The notes under the pieces are model-generated. The model did no database searches and was not told the origin of the DNA. It was given only the letters and a program-made list of their open reading frames with translations. The position numbers and the translations under genes are program-made. From Eonycteris spelaea (lineage: Eukaryota > Chordata > Mammalia > Chiroptera > Pteropodidae): a DNA stretch of 64,000 bases. The stretch is taken from contig PUFA01000092.1 in NCBI GenBank assembly GCA_003508835.1, positions 1 to 64,000 on the forward strand, written 5' to 3'. Shown piece by piece: positions 1 through 12,350 of this stretch. Within the stretch, counting starts at the first letter, position 1; every line of letters begins with the position of its first letter.

Positions 1-522
1 TGATTGTCATACTTATCAACCAGTTAGTCCTAGTTAATGCAAGTAATGGCATTAATAAAAAACCACATCTACCATGTGGCCATTTGACTGTATTTGAATC
101 CCTGTATACGCTGTTAAATATCAAAAAAAGTCCCTGCTTAAGTTTCATATTACTAATCAGGAAATGTTTTTTCTCCATTACCCTCAGCAATAATAAGGGA
201 CCCCAGATTCTCTTAAGCCTAAAGAACTGAGGGAAAAGACCTTGCTGCTGGGATTTCAAAAGCCTATGGCAGTAGGTTCATGGGGCCCACCCAGGCAGGT
301 CTTGGGTGTGGGGGTGGCCAGGGTTAGTCACTAGCCCAAAGGCACAGGGTAGGTAAGCAGGAGGCTCCAAGGGAGCTTGGCTGGACTCTGGGTCATGTGA
401 CATGGGGGAAACAATAGGAGACAAAGGCCAGGCTTCACCTTGGGCCTCGGCAATGAGCTGCAACATGCAAGTGTAAGGCCTTTGAGGACCACCCAGGCAT
501 AAACGTGGAGAGGTTGTCTGTA
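1..522. other. No gene recognised
   Basis: I see no gene, RNA or clear repeat boundary here. The short open frames have no family resemblance and no splice context. Confidence 0.5.
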
Positions 523-1051
523 CAGCAGTCCTCCCTTATTCACAGGGGGTACATCCCAAGGCCCCAGTGGATGCCTGAAACAGTGGATAGGTAGTACTGA
601 ACCCAATATATACTATCTGTTTTCCTTTACATACGTCCCTTTACCTTTTCACTTAAAGCATTTTACAGCATCTGTTAGACACATCTGAATTGCCAGCATC
701 ACTACTCTTGAGCTTTGAGGTCATTATTAAATAAAATAAGGGTTACTTGAACACAAGCACTGTGATACCACAGTAAAACTGATAGCCCAGTGGACGGTCA
801 ACCTGATAACTGAGTCAGCTACTGAGTGACTGAAGGTGTAGCGTGTATAGTGTGTAGATGCCAGACAAAGGGCTGGTTCACGTCCTGTGTAGGACAGAGC
901 TGGACAGCAAGATGTTTTATCACACTGGTCAGAATGGCGTGCAATTTAAAACTTATGAATTGTTTATTTCTAGAATTTTCCATTTAATATTTTTAGACTG
1001 TGGTTGACAATAAGTAACTTAAATCATGGATAAGGTGGGGCGAGTGGGGGA
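523..1051 (-). mobile_element. Tigger/pogo-type DNA transposon remnant
   Basis: The left end (cagcagtcctcccttattca) and the complement of the right end (ccttatccatgatttaag region) are the inverted ends typical of a non-autonomous Tc/mariner Tigger element. The inner stretch at about 935-1010, with 'atgaattgtttatttctaga' and 'ttccatttaatattttt', is the characteristic internal sequence of this group. The copy is diverged. The exact subfamily cannot be named by eye. Confidence 0.6.
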
Positions 1052-4000
1052 GATCAGCTGTAACATTCAGCCCACCCATGACCAGATAGACTCAGGAATT
1101 CTGATTTTCGCTAGTCCTGATCCAGGGCAGCTCTCAGATGCGTTGGGATCCTACTTACTACCTGGGACCTAGGTCTCAGAGACTGCACCCCCACCCCCGC
1201 CACAGGAGGTGTTTTTTTCTGCACTGTCATGTCGTCTTTGTAGATGACCACAGGGTTCTGTCCCCACTGGCACTAGGAGTGACATTGCTCTATTTCCATC
1301 TATAGGCACAAGGCCACCTTCTCTGGCTCACCTCACCCCCATCCCTCACCAACTTCTGCCTGGCTCCTGGGAGTTTGGGGGAGGATTTGACTGACTTCCA
1401 GCTGGAGCTGCCTCAGGCCCCATTTTATAGTCAATATGCACTTGTTACATCCTCGGGACTTTAGTTTGTTTCTCCCCTTAATGACGTAAACTTTGCTTAA
1501 TAAATGCTTATCATTATAGTTCTTTGTCATTTATGTATTGACCTCTATTAACATAACTGAAAACTTCTGTCTTGTTTGTATTTTATTTAAATTAGAATGG
1601 TCAACTAAGATTCCTGTCCCAGAAAATGAGGGATCCAATTTGCACGGTAGCTGTTTTTTTCAGGACGTTTGACTGATCTGTTATTATTCTGAGGCACCGT
1701 TGAACTCTATTTCCATCTTGTTCTTCTGTATGTAATCATCATTGTTGCTCACCCTTCCTGTTCTTGGTATAATTCCTACTTTTTCCATGTTCTTTTGGCC
1801 TGTTCGGTTTACTAAATCCACTCTTCTCTACTTATATAAAGAAAATGCGAATATTTATATTTGATATATCTATACTTAATAGAAGAAATAATACCCTGAT
1901 ATTTACCATCCTACTGATTAAGAACGGTTAAACATATCCACTTATTGTTTCTTATTTATGACTTAAATTTGTACATTAACATCACTTAGGTCATGATTAA
2001 GAATGGGAGGCTGCAAGGGTGGAAAAATGTTCCTCCTTCTAGGTTCTTTGGCTAGTCTAATAATTAAAGTGACATAAGACAGTGTTGGGGCCTAGGGCAG
2101 GCCACCCTAGATATCCCACAATGGCATATTGATTATTTCGAATTATATTTACTTGAGAAACTTCCCGTGCAAGAAGAAAACCCTGATCTCTGTCCCTCTA
2201 AAAGCAAGAGATAAATCTATAAGTGTCCTCTCTGCACAGCTTCTCTATAGGTATCCTGAGGCCTGAGAGACAATCTTATCACAAGAGTTGAAAAAATCAG
2301 GAATCAAAAGCTTATATAAACAAGCCTTGTAAGACTTTTACTAATTTACAACCCAAACCCAAAATTTGTTTAGATTCCTCACTAACACCCAAAGCTTGCT
2401 TAGATTTCTTTCTAATGAGCACTAAATTTATTTGTCCTGTCAATTTCTTAAAAATGTATTGTTAGCCTGAAAAGTATAAAATGGTACCTGGTTCAATCAT
2501 TTCTTTGAGCCTCATTTTATAATCTGAGCATCTGCTGTGTATTGGTTTAATATGATTTCAAATCCACTTGTTTATGATGTAAACATTGTTTTAAGTTGTT
2601 TTAACCACTTTTTTATGACAAAATTATTCTAATCTACTTGTTTGTGACAAAGAAAAAATTTGCTTTGATAAAAGTATGAAGTTGTCAGGATGTCATCATT
2701 GCTGTCATTATATTGCTTTGATATAAGAATGAAGTAAGTTGTGGCAGGATGTCATCAACTCATTGTCAGTAATAAGGAGTCAGCAGCCCAGCTGCTGAGA
2801 TAGATGCCCACAGGGGGCTTAGCAATAAGAACACGTGGAGAAGCAAGTATGGCAAGGGGGCATTTTGACTATATATAAACACTGAGTTTGTGAGAACTAT
2901 TTGAGAGTTTGGGTTTGGGCGAAGTCATTCTTCCCTAACCTAAAACTGTCCAAAGACTGTTGGGACATTTGCTCCTGTCTTGGTGAGGCACTCCTTGTAG
3001 TCAGTGGTGACAAACTGAGCAGCACTCCACAGAAGAGCCTTAGTTCCCTAGGAATTGTGGGCTAGCCACAGGGGACTTTGACTTTCATGCTGGTATAGAC
3101 AAGAGACTATTCCATGATGTGGTCACTGCCTGGCCCATGAGCTGGACCCTGGACAGAGGGGAGGTTGCTTCCACAAACCCCCTGGGAGACTGTCTGATCA
3201 TAATGTTTGTTCTGACATGAATCAGCACCCCTCTTCTGCCTTCCAATACATGCTAGTCCCTGGAACAGGCCTTTGTGCTGACCTAGTCAAGCGGGTAATT
3301 TCCTGTATCTGGTAACATTTACTCACTAGTACCTATGACTACCCCTTTTTACTCTGTAATTATTTGGCACCTGCTACTTACTGGCGCTGGGATCCAATTC
3401 ATCTTGCAGCTGCCCAAAACATACCTCATGTACATTTTCCTTAACAAACTCTATTAGTTATCAGACTGGAGTGGCCAGTCTCTCTTTTCCCTCTTTCCCT
3501 CCCCTCTGCTTACACAGATTTTCAGTCTTGGACCTTTCCTTTGGTCTGCCTGTACTAATAGCTGGCAGCTGGAAAGCAGCTCCTTGGGTAGTCAAAAACT
3601 CTCCAGAGTACCTCCTTACTCATATGGAAAGGTAAACCTCATATTAAATTTGGACATATTAAATTATTCCTCTCGTCTCCTTTTACTTGGAACAATAGTG
3701 TGATTAATTTGTCATTTGTTTGGAGTATGCTATTTCTTTATTTGGTTTATGAAAAGATACTATCCAGTATAGTATTGACTTATGAGATTATTATAATTCC
3801 CACAGTAAACCTGTGCTAAATGAATTACTGGCAATGACAGAATCAGTCTCTGAGTAAAACTTTTGTTGCCTCCCCCAAACAAAAACAAAACAGCACCATA
3901 TTGTGATTATCTCATGTACATGTGTTACCTTATTTTTCTCCTGTTAATCTAGTCTGGTGTCTATTTTATTATTAGTCTAGTCATAAGAACTATATAGAAG

Positions 4001-5880
4001 GGTAAAGAGGGAGTAATGCTTCCCTATCCCAACAACAGATTAACAGGAGGAAAACAAATTTTGAACGTATGGGAGACCCCCTCCCCCAAAATATGAGACT
4101 TCCTGGCAGTCAGGTAATTGAGGTTTATATGCCATCCTGAGCTAAGGAGAAGGGGATAGGAGTCTGGGGCTTCAAAGGGAAGGAAGACAATTCACAAGAA
4201 GATGAGAAGAGCAAACAAATGTTTGCCATGCCATGCAGATAAGTCTTTCTGACACAGAAAGTTATCTCCAGTAATACCTCTCTTCCTGGTATAGGCACCC
4301 TATCAAAATTCCTTTAGGCAGTTAAGAGAGAGGTAAAAAAAGAAATGCTTCAGTCTGCTGAGCCTCAATTGTCCTCAGCTCAAAATAATCCACATGCCAA
4401 AGTGGCACATTCTGGAGTGGCATTCTGATCTCCCTCAGGGCTAAACGGCTGACAGGAAGCTTTTAGCTCGTGGATAGAGCATGGCAACTTTGAGCTCCAC
4501 CACAGAGTGGTCCCTTGGTTAAGAAATCCTGATGGCAGTATTCTGAGCTGGTCATATTCCTACTTGGATAGTAACAGTTTGGCTCCAAAGTTCTGGGAAC
4601 CAATTAGAGGAATAAGGCTAGGCATCTCAACCTTCAACAATCAGTAGGCATTTGGTCACTGAATCCTTTTGTTTATAGTACGTTATCCCCAGCCTAATTC
4701 TCTCTTCCTTTTACTCTTCCCCAGAGAATAAACTTAGTTTCCTGCCAGCAGTTGCCCAGTGTCATAGAGCAGGAGCTGGGATCCAGAGGTAGGGACTCTC
4801 AAACATCCTTTACCCAACCCCTTTACCCTAAATACCACTATTTCCCAGCTACCAGTAACCTCCAGGTCCTCAGCATTTTTAGAATTCTGCAACACAAGTT
4901 GCATTGGTTTAGCTACTCCAGAAAGCCAAATCCTACATCAGTTACCACTGGTCCATTTGTCTTACAGCTTTCAAAATGTTGCCATTTTCTTTTGCAACCT
5001 GGGAGGCCTATTTCTAGGGCTTAATGTCTTTAAAAAAAAAAAATCTCTAGTAGAATCTAATAGTTTTGAATGAAGTGACATTAGATACATCTTTTCCATC
5101 TGCCATTTTCCCTAGAAACCCTGGTTTGGGATTTTTATTCTTCCTAAAGCATATCCTTTAAAAGTCCCATTCATTAGGTTTCTTAGGTGGTCAACTCTTA
5201 TTCCCTCCACCTCCCCAAAATACCATCATTTTACCCACGTTCCTAAAGAACAGTTTTGCTAGATACACAATCCTCAGTTGACTATTATTCTCTTTCGGCC
5301 CTTTGAAGATTTCATACCAGTGAGGTCTGGCCGCAATTGCTATTAAGATTTTTGTATCATCTAGTTTTTGTCTGTTTTCCTGAAAAGTTCTATTGCTCAC
5401 AGAGTGGGTGGAGAGCTCAGTCCTGGGCAACTGCCTTCCTCCTGGTGGCCAGGACTATGCTCAGATCTTCTCTCTTACTCTTGGTGCAGATGTGTATCTC
5501 CACCCTTTTTTGATGAACTCGAGAGCCCACTTGCCCTAGGGACCTTGAGCTGCTTTGTGGCACACCGCTCTTTCACAGCAAAGCCCCTCGTCTCCCAATC
5601 ACGTCCCGCAGGAACTCGGTGTACTTGGAGAGCTGCTGCAGTGGAGGCTGTGCCCTGGCTTGCTCACAGTCCTGATTACCCTGTAGTCCTTGCCCAGGCC
5701 CACAGAAGCCATCGAGTAGCACAGGGCCCCATGCTGCAGTGGAAGGGGGTTTTTTAATCCCTGTGATGCCTGTCATTATTCATCCCTCTGTATCCTTTCT
5801 TTGTTTCTTGGTAAGCCTTGCCAGGATTCTTCCTACTGATATATATTTTTAATAAACTAAATAAAATTAAAAATAAAAAG
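1052..5880. other. Gene-free repeat-rich stretch
   Basis: No gene is recognised. From 2083 (tgttggggcc...) the sequence resembles a retroviral LTR: TATA-like and polyadenylation-like motifs follow near 2470-2520, but I could not fix its right end. Around 5190-5400 the sequence resembles reverse-oriented L1. An open frame at 5368-5757 in a locally GC-richer patch has no family I recognise; it may be part of an old retrocopy because AT-rich sequence with AATAAA follows at about 5850. Confidence 0.4.
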
Positions 5881-6061
5881 ATTTCCTTTCAGAGAGGAAA
5901 AAAATGGTGTAGATGATAGAGGCTCTGTTCATCCCACCGGCAACTAAATCAAAGTTGTAACAGAAACAAGGAGCGAACAGCAAAGAAAATCACCTGAGAT
6001 CTAGATGAACAAGCCACACAACTAGGAAGAAATCTAAGAAATCACCCTGCAATAGCAGAAG

Positions 6062-6577
6062 GTAATTGGCTATTGGATCTGCATTGTGGATCACTCTGCT
6101 AAAGTTATTCTTGATCTTCATGATCTTCATGGCTATCATTGTTTTCCCTGAGCCAGCCACTCCTCTGGAAAATTTGGCAGAGATGTACAGTTTTTTGCTC
6201 CTGGTGCAGTTTATGCCTTTAGTTCAACTAGATAAAAGATTTTCAATCTGGATGAATGTCGGAATCATAAAATTAAATGCCTATCTTGAGAAGTGCAGAG
6301 GTACGGGTCTATGATATATTGAAGAACTCAGGCTGCAAATGTGGGAATTGGTGAAACCATCTTCAGAGAAAGGGCCACTGTTCCAAGATTTAACAAAAAC
6401 GTAAAAACACCTCCCTTGCTGCTTTGTCTCAAAGAAAACCTGCAAATCTGAAGATAGAATAACCATTCTCGAAAATTGTTCTAAATCCAGTCCCATCTCC
6501 ATAGGATGCACACTATTGTTTGCCATTTTCATCCAAATCACTCTTCCTCTTGAGTTTAATAAAGCACATGCAGCCTG
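6062..6577 (-). pseudogene. Schlafen (SLFN11/13-like) pseudogene fragment
   Basis: Read on the minus strand from about 6577, an open frame starts with AACALLNS and continues through [27 protein letters not shown] and ICSLSSS. This is the N-terminal half of the Schlafen core, closest from memory to SLFN11/SLFN13. The frame then degenerates, and after a stop a second block shows a P-loop, GVAGSGKT, followed by AMKIMKI, the start of the Schlafen helicase-like domain. This runs within a few codons into NADPIANY, which in intact proteins lies far downstream, so large internal deletions have joined distant parts. The central slfn-box region is missing. A possible acceptor (ttttttccttacag) sits just before the first block, so a processed copy is not certain. 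Schlafen proteins act in antiviral restriction, tRNA cleavage and growth control; this copy cannot make one. There is no Schlafen gene at the human position that I know of. Confidence 0.8.
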
Positions 6578-6599
6578 TAAGGAAAAAAGACCTACTTTC

Positions 6600-6960
6600 C
6601 TCGTTTGTACCTCATTTTTAGAAGAGCTTTAGATTTACATAAAAATGTACAGAGAACATCCATTTACCCACACCCAGTTTCCTATATTATTAACATCATA
6701 TATTAGTATGATATGTTTATTAAAACTTTTAATAACAAGACAACGGGCCCAAAATGGAATTATTTATACTAAGCCTTATGTGCCAATATGGACTCATGTC
6801 TTACTAATCTTTTTAAAGAACCAGTTTTGGTTTTGTTTTTCATATTTCGTTTGTGTTTCATATACTGCTGATTTCTGTTTTAATCATGTTATGTTTTGCT
6901 TTTGGTTTCCTTAAGAATATTCAGTTTTCTCTAATTTTTAGAGGTGAATGTTTACCTCAT
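6600..6960 (-). mobile_element. L1-like fragment
   Basis: The stretch with 'aatgtacagagaacatccat', 'cccacacccagtttccta' and 'attaacatcata' resembles reverse-oriented old L1 sequence common in mammals. A similar stretch lies near 57080-57180. It directly abuts the Schlafen fragment. Confidence 0.5.
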
Positions 6961-8479
6961 TTATTTTCATCCTTCCTGACAACTGCAGTACAAGGGATCA
7001 GCAACTTTCCCCCCTCCACCCTCCCAGGCACCCCTCTCTGGAGCCCTGGAAACACTGCTGGATGACAGCACCCTTATCTGCCAGGCTCTGATGTCAGACT
7101 CCGGGTTTGCTCTCACAGCTGCCCTTTCCCTTGGGACTTCAGCATCCTCCACCACTACTGACCTTCCTCTTTTCAAAGACTGCCTATGAAGGACTGTTTC
7201 TGTTACGTTGCTTCATAAATACCCCCTCTCTTTAAATTTCCATAGGGCTTGTTTTGCCATAGAAAGACAACTAGTGACTTTTTTCACAATCCATGACAAA
7301 GACTATACATGGACTCTGATGGCTTGGCCTCCGTGCCCTTTTGTGCGCGTATTTTGATTTTTTTTTTCCCCTCTACTATTAGAGAATTATGATATTTCCA
7401 AATTTGGTCAATTCCTAGTTCCAGGAGCTGAACCCAATATTTGCCACCAGAGGGAGCACAATCTTGATTACATTCCCAGCTAGTTCCACACTGGTAAAAT
7501 GAAAAGGTTTTTGCCTCAGAGTTTTTAGGCTACTCCCATAGCATTCTAATTCCTTTTTAAATTTCTTGTAGATAATATTTAGATAGGGAAAGATGAAGGT
7601 AAAATGATTAAGCTTATCTATTCACATAATTCAGCATAAAAATCTATTCAAAAAGGTAAGACTTACAACCCTTTTGAGCAGCCAGTGAAAATTTTGCACC
7701 TCCTCCAGCCTTGTCCTGCAGCCAGACCACACCAGAATGTCTCCAGGAATGAGAACCCGTGCCTTGCGTAGTCTTAAATAAATTCATTAGGTTTTATTTA
7801 AGCAGTTAAGGAAAACTTCAGAACTCTGATAGAAATACATCCAAGTGTACGTCTAAAAATGTCCCTGATGGTTTACATAAGATGATATAGGTAATAATTA
7901 GATATTACCTATACCGATTTCTCACATTATGCTCTTGAAGATTTTTTTCTTTGAACTATATCAAAATTCAGAACAATGAAGAAAAAAGACTATGATGAAG
8001 AGACCTCCTTTCTTCATTTATACCTAAAATAATGGACAGTCACTTGGTGCAAGGTCAACTTTTCATTTATCAATTAAAGCACTGAATCCATGCCTCTTCT
8101 ATTATCTAAATAAATATTACAAAAATTAGCATGCAGAACTTCTCATGACAAAGAGCAGTATATAAATATTTTTGAAGAACCATATGATACTTTCACTTTC
8201 CTACATTCCTACTGCTTACTAAAACTTGCTTAGACTCTCATGAATGACCCAGCATAAATCTGCTTTTCTAGGCTCTATTAGTGACATCTTATCGAGCCTG
8301 CCTTTGTCCCTGATGAAGGAAAAACTTCAAATGGTGTGGAATGTGTCAACCCAATCATCCATCAAGAATCAACCCCAAATTAAGGGAGAACGTGAGGCAG
8401 AAAGCCCTCAGCTGTCAGCAATATGGGCTGGACTCCACTGAGGTGAGCTGCCTCACCAAGGACATGCCCCTCTTCCAAA

Positions 8480-8765
8480 ACATCTCACATTCGATGCCTG
8501 ATCCGGGTGGAGGTATAAGGCCTGAAATCCTCACCACAAATCAGGAGAACTATGAAGGGTCTTCTTTGTTCCAGAGAGGCCAGGGGGTTAGGGGGTTATA
8601 CTATCACTTGGCCTACTCTAAGCATCACTTCTCCCTCTACCCAGTTCTGCATCTTTCTCCCCATCCATGGATGCTGATTCCAAGAGCACTCCCTAATGAA
8701 CATCCTTGCACACTACTACCGTCGCAAAATCTGCTTCCTAGAAAACTTAACCTGCAATAATTATG
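8480..8765 (+). repeat. Unidentified interspersed repeat, copy A
   Basis: This stretch shares an ordered series of motifs with 9570-9850: 'tcaggagaactatgaaggg' against 'tcaggacaattatgaaggg', then 'ctacccagttctg' against 'gcccagtctgag', then 'ccctaatgaacatccttgca' against 'ccctaattagcatcctgc', then 'cttaacctgcaa' against 'cccaacctgcaa'. Two diverged copies of one repeat fit best. I cannot name the family. The open frame over it is not evidence of a gene. Confidence 0.5.
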
Positions 8766-9018
8766 TTAGGAGTGGTCCCAAAACACAAGACAATAAGCTG
8801 GGGTTTTGGAGCTGGATCACTACTGCCTGGCTAGTAATGAGATCCAACCACCTTTGTTGGTTCGTGGAGCACAGACAACATCTGACACAAAGTCAGGATC
8901 CAGTTGTTAAAACTTTCATCACTAGTCATTTTGGATAATGTACACTATCAAGGAAATACGGTGACAATAGAATTAGGTGGCTACTGCTAAGCTTGATTAA
9001 TGCTCTAATCTACAAAAG

Positions 9019-9201
9019 TAATTCTCAGCTTCAGAATGCATCAGAATCACCTGGAGAGCTTGGTGAACTACATGACTGCTGCATCCTACCCCCAGAGTTT
9101 ATGATTCAGTAGTGGATTCTGAACATCTGTATTTTGAACAAGTTCCCAGGTGAAGCTAATCTGCTTCTTTGGGACCTCATTCCGAGAACCACTGCTCTAG
9201 A
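9019..9201 (+). mobile_element. MER5A-type hAT DNA transposon
   Basis: The order 'gcatcagaatcacctgg', 'cccccagagtttatgattca', 'aacaagttcccaggtgaagc' and 'gagaaccactg' is the classic MER5A (hAT-Charlie) consensus order. The element is near full length and diverged. Confidence 0.8.
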
Positions 9202-9569
9202 AAAATTCAACAAAAGGCTGAGTGCAATTAACACAATTAAAAGTCAAATGTGAAAGCCAGAAAGCCTCATCTGGAGCAAAGAGATTGTCATCCTCGGGAG
9301 CAAAGAGGTTTTCATCCTCTGCAGCAAGAGAGCAGGAAAAAGCGGAGGCTCAGGGCTTAATCAAAAAAGAGCAGTTGAGCTTCAAAGTTCAACTTCAAAT
9401 GCTTTGCAAGGTTGGAAAAGAATGGGACCCTGCTATATGGAATGGGACATCTGGGTCAAGGCCCCTGAAAATCCCTGAGTTCCCAGACTCCTCTGAATCC
9501 TCTGAGCCTGAATAACTAATTTATCTGAAGACAGCCATCTTGCCCAAAGTCATATTCCCTTCCTGGACC

Positions 9570-9850
9570 AGCCCACATCCATGACTGATTGATGTAAGAG
9601 AATAAAGGTTTGGCCCTCTTACCCCAACTCAGGACAATTATGAAGGGCCATTCCAGCACCAGAGAGATCCTTATGAGATCAGCTGAGGCCTTCCTTACAC
9701 CTGTATCATCATAGCTTAACATCCCCTTCTGCCCAGTCTGAGTTCCTTTCCCTCCCCTCCACAGACGTTGGTCCCTAATTAGCATCCTGCCTGTGGATAG
9801 CCATCATGGAACGTGCTTCGCAGGCAACCCAACCTGCAACACGTGGTAAG
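9570..9850 (+). repeat. Unidentified interspersed repeat, copy B
   Basis: This is the partner of the copy at 8480-8765, sharing the same motif order. The two are separated by a MER5A element and about 370 bp of other sequence. Confidence 0.45.
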
Positions 9851-11099
9851 GAAAGACTGCTCACGGTCCCCTGACACCTCATTAACAGCCACTCACAGCT
9901 TCACATTTGCCAGAGATAACTAGTTATCACATTGGTATCACATAATTCCAGTCAAAAATAAGAAAAACAGTCAAAACTTGACATTGTCTACTAGGCTTTT
10001 CCACTCCTTGCTTCATGATAAGATGCTATAAAGACAAAATTTGTAAGCAGTCACCCTCTCTGAATTATTGGCTCCTTCTAGACTATGTATTAGAGAACAA
10101 AATCGATGGGGGGAGGGGAGGAGATGTACACAAGAACATTGATGGGGAACAAATTGCCGCTGTTGTTCTTCAGCCACTTTCTGTAGCAGAGCTGGAAAAA
10201 ATAAGGTGTGAGTTCTCTATATATCTTATAGAATGAGGAATCATTAATTTTTTAAGTAACTTTTATTTACTAATTTTTAATTATCATAAAATATAAATAA
10301 TAATTTAATCTTAAGACTTTACCCCATTGACAATAGACTTGGTAGAAGGAGAATAAGAGGAATTCAGACTGTTGCTGACTTCTGTTTCTGAGGAGGATGA
10401 GGAAAGGACGTTGGCTGAACACTAAAGGAGAAGACATGAGAAATAGTTCTGAATAGAGTGGAGAGTGCCAGAAAAACCCCAGGCTAGTATTAGAAATACA
10501 AAGGGCCAAGACTAGCCAAGACACTCCTATAGCAGGAAAATAAGAAGCTAGAGCTCATTCTACTAGATATCTAGACCTTTTTTAAAGCTGAAGTAACTAA
10601 GTGGTTTGGGTGTGAGAATAGACAAATGAACCAATGAAACAAAGCAAAGAACCCTAAAATAGATTTGTGCATATATGGAGACTTTGGGGAAGGGAGGTGG
10701 TTCTGAATATAAAAAGGGCAACCAACACAGGGGATCCTTATAGTATTAAAACTATTCAGTATCTTGACTTTGGTGGTGAATACACAAATCTACATAGGTG
10801 AGAAAATTGTATAGACCTTAATTCACATCCACACATAAGTACATATAAAACTGGTCATGAGGTCTATATCAATATCGATATCCTAATTATGACATCTTAC
10901 TAGTTTTTCAAAATGTTAACATTGTAGGAAATTGGGAAAGTGTATAAAGAATCCTTCTGTATTATTTCTTACAACTGCATGTGAATCTACAATTATCTCA
11001 ATAAATGTTTCAATTAAATAAATTCTAGCTAAATTATAGATTAAATATAAAAAGTAAAACATAGTTTCTAGAAGACAAATTGGGCCTTATGACCTCAAT

Positions 11100-11690
11100 G
11101 ACAGGAAAAAGTACCAACCATAATTAAAAAAATGAATAAATTGAAGGGCATTAAAATTTTAAAATTTCTTCTAATGATACTATTAAGAAAATGAAAAGTC
11201 AAACCACAGAACAGAGGAGATATTTACAACATGCATGATGAACACAGGGCTCATATCTAGAATATATAAAGAGCTCCGGACAAATGAGTAAGAAAAATAC
11301 AGACAACCTAATCAAAAAATGGGAAAAGGACAGATGAGCACTTCGCAACAGAGTAAAACCATCAAAAGGTGTTCAATTGTATTCAGGCAAGTATGAAAGG
11401 CAATCACAATGAGATACCATTATACACCCATAAGAATAGTTAAATTTAAGACTGAAAATGCCAAGTTTTTGGCAAAGATGTTAAACAACATAAACTCTCA
11501 TTTACTGTGTTAATAAAAGTATAAATGTCAAATTTAAGAAATACTTTGGCATAATTTTTTAAGGTTGAAAAAATATATATGCAATTGCTCAGCAATTTTC
11601 CTAAGTGTATTCATCTGCTGTAAATAAGTCCCTAGTTAGGTATATATCTAGGTCCCAAAAGATAATGCATGTGCGTGTACACTGGGAAAC
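11100..11690 (+). mobile_element. L1 ORF2 3' portion (left half)
   Basis: Degenerate L1 ORF2 carboxy-terminal sequence, including 'aatcaaaaaatgggaaaagg' and 'caatcacaatgagataccat'. It stops abruptly where a MaLR LTR is inserted and continues after it at 12080. Confidence 0.75.
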
Positions 11691-12079
11691 TGTTATGGAT
11701 TGTGTCCCTACCCAAAATTTGTATGTTGAAGCCTTACACACAATGTAACTATCTAGAGATAGGGCCTAATTAAAGTTAAATAAGGTCAGAAGAACGAAGC
11801 CCTAATCTGACAGGACTGGTATTCTTAGAAGAGGAAGAGACTCGAGCTTCCACTCTCACACTCATGCTGTCTCCCTCTCAGCACACACAGAGGAAAGGCC
11901 ATGTAGGACACAATAAAAAGGCAGCCATCTGCAAGCCAAGGAGAGACCTCACCAGAAACCAACTCTAATGACACCTTGGATCTTGAACGTGTAGCTTCTA
12001 GAACTGAGAGAATTAATTTCTGTTGTTTAAGCCTCCCAGCCTGTGATATTTTGTTGTGGCAGCCCTAGCTGACAAATAT
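11691..12079 (+). mobile_element. MaLR (MLT1-like) solo LTR with target duplication
   Basis: Begins 'tgttatggattgtgtcccta' and ends near 'ggcagccctagctgac', the standard MaLR LTR termini. Internal 'gccatctgcaagccaaggag' and 'aatttctgttgtttaagcc' are diagnostic of the MLT1 group. The six bases ggaaac occur immediately left (11685-11690) and right (12080-12085), a convincing target-site duplication. It splits an L1. Confidence 0.85.
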
Positions 12080-12350
12080 GGAAACATATGCAAAAATGTT
12101 CACTGTAGCATTCAGTATAATAGCCAAAAACTGGGAACAACCCAAAAGCCCATCAATATAAAAATGGATAAATAAAATGTGGTATATTTCTGCAATAGAA
12201 TACTGTACAGCAAGAAAAAATGAATTAAACAGAGCTACAGGCAACAAAATGGCTAAATCTCACAAATGGATAATCCCATGCTGAATAGTTAGATATAAAA
12301 TCATACAATATGTATTCTTTTTCACTAATGTTCATAAATAAAGCAAAATA
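12080..12350 (+). mobile_element. L1 ORF2 3' portion (right half)
   Basis: Resumes the interrupted L1 with 'tgttcactgtagcattcagt', 'caacccaaaagcccatcaat' and 'gtatatttctgcaatagaat', in the same orientation as 11100-11690. Confidence 0.75.

Noticed and set aside
5368..5757. A 129-codon plus-strand frame and its antisense partner near 5.4-5.8 kb
   Set aside because: No recognised family, no splice context and repeat-like surroundings; at most an unidentified old retrocopy.
8341..8760. A 139-codon plus-strand frame
   Set aside because: It lies over an interspersed repeat that recurs at 9570-9850 in a different frame.
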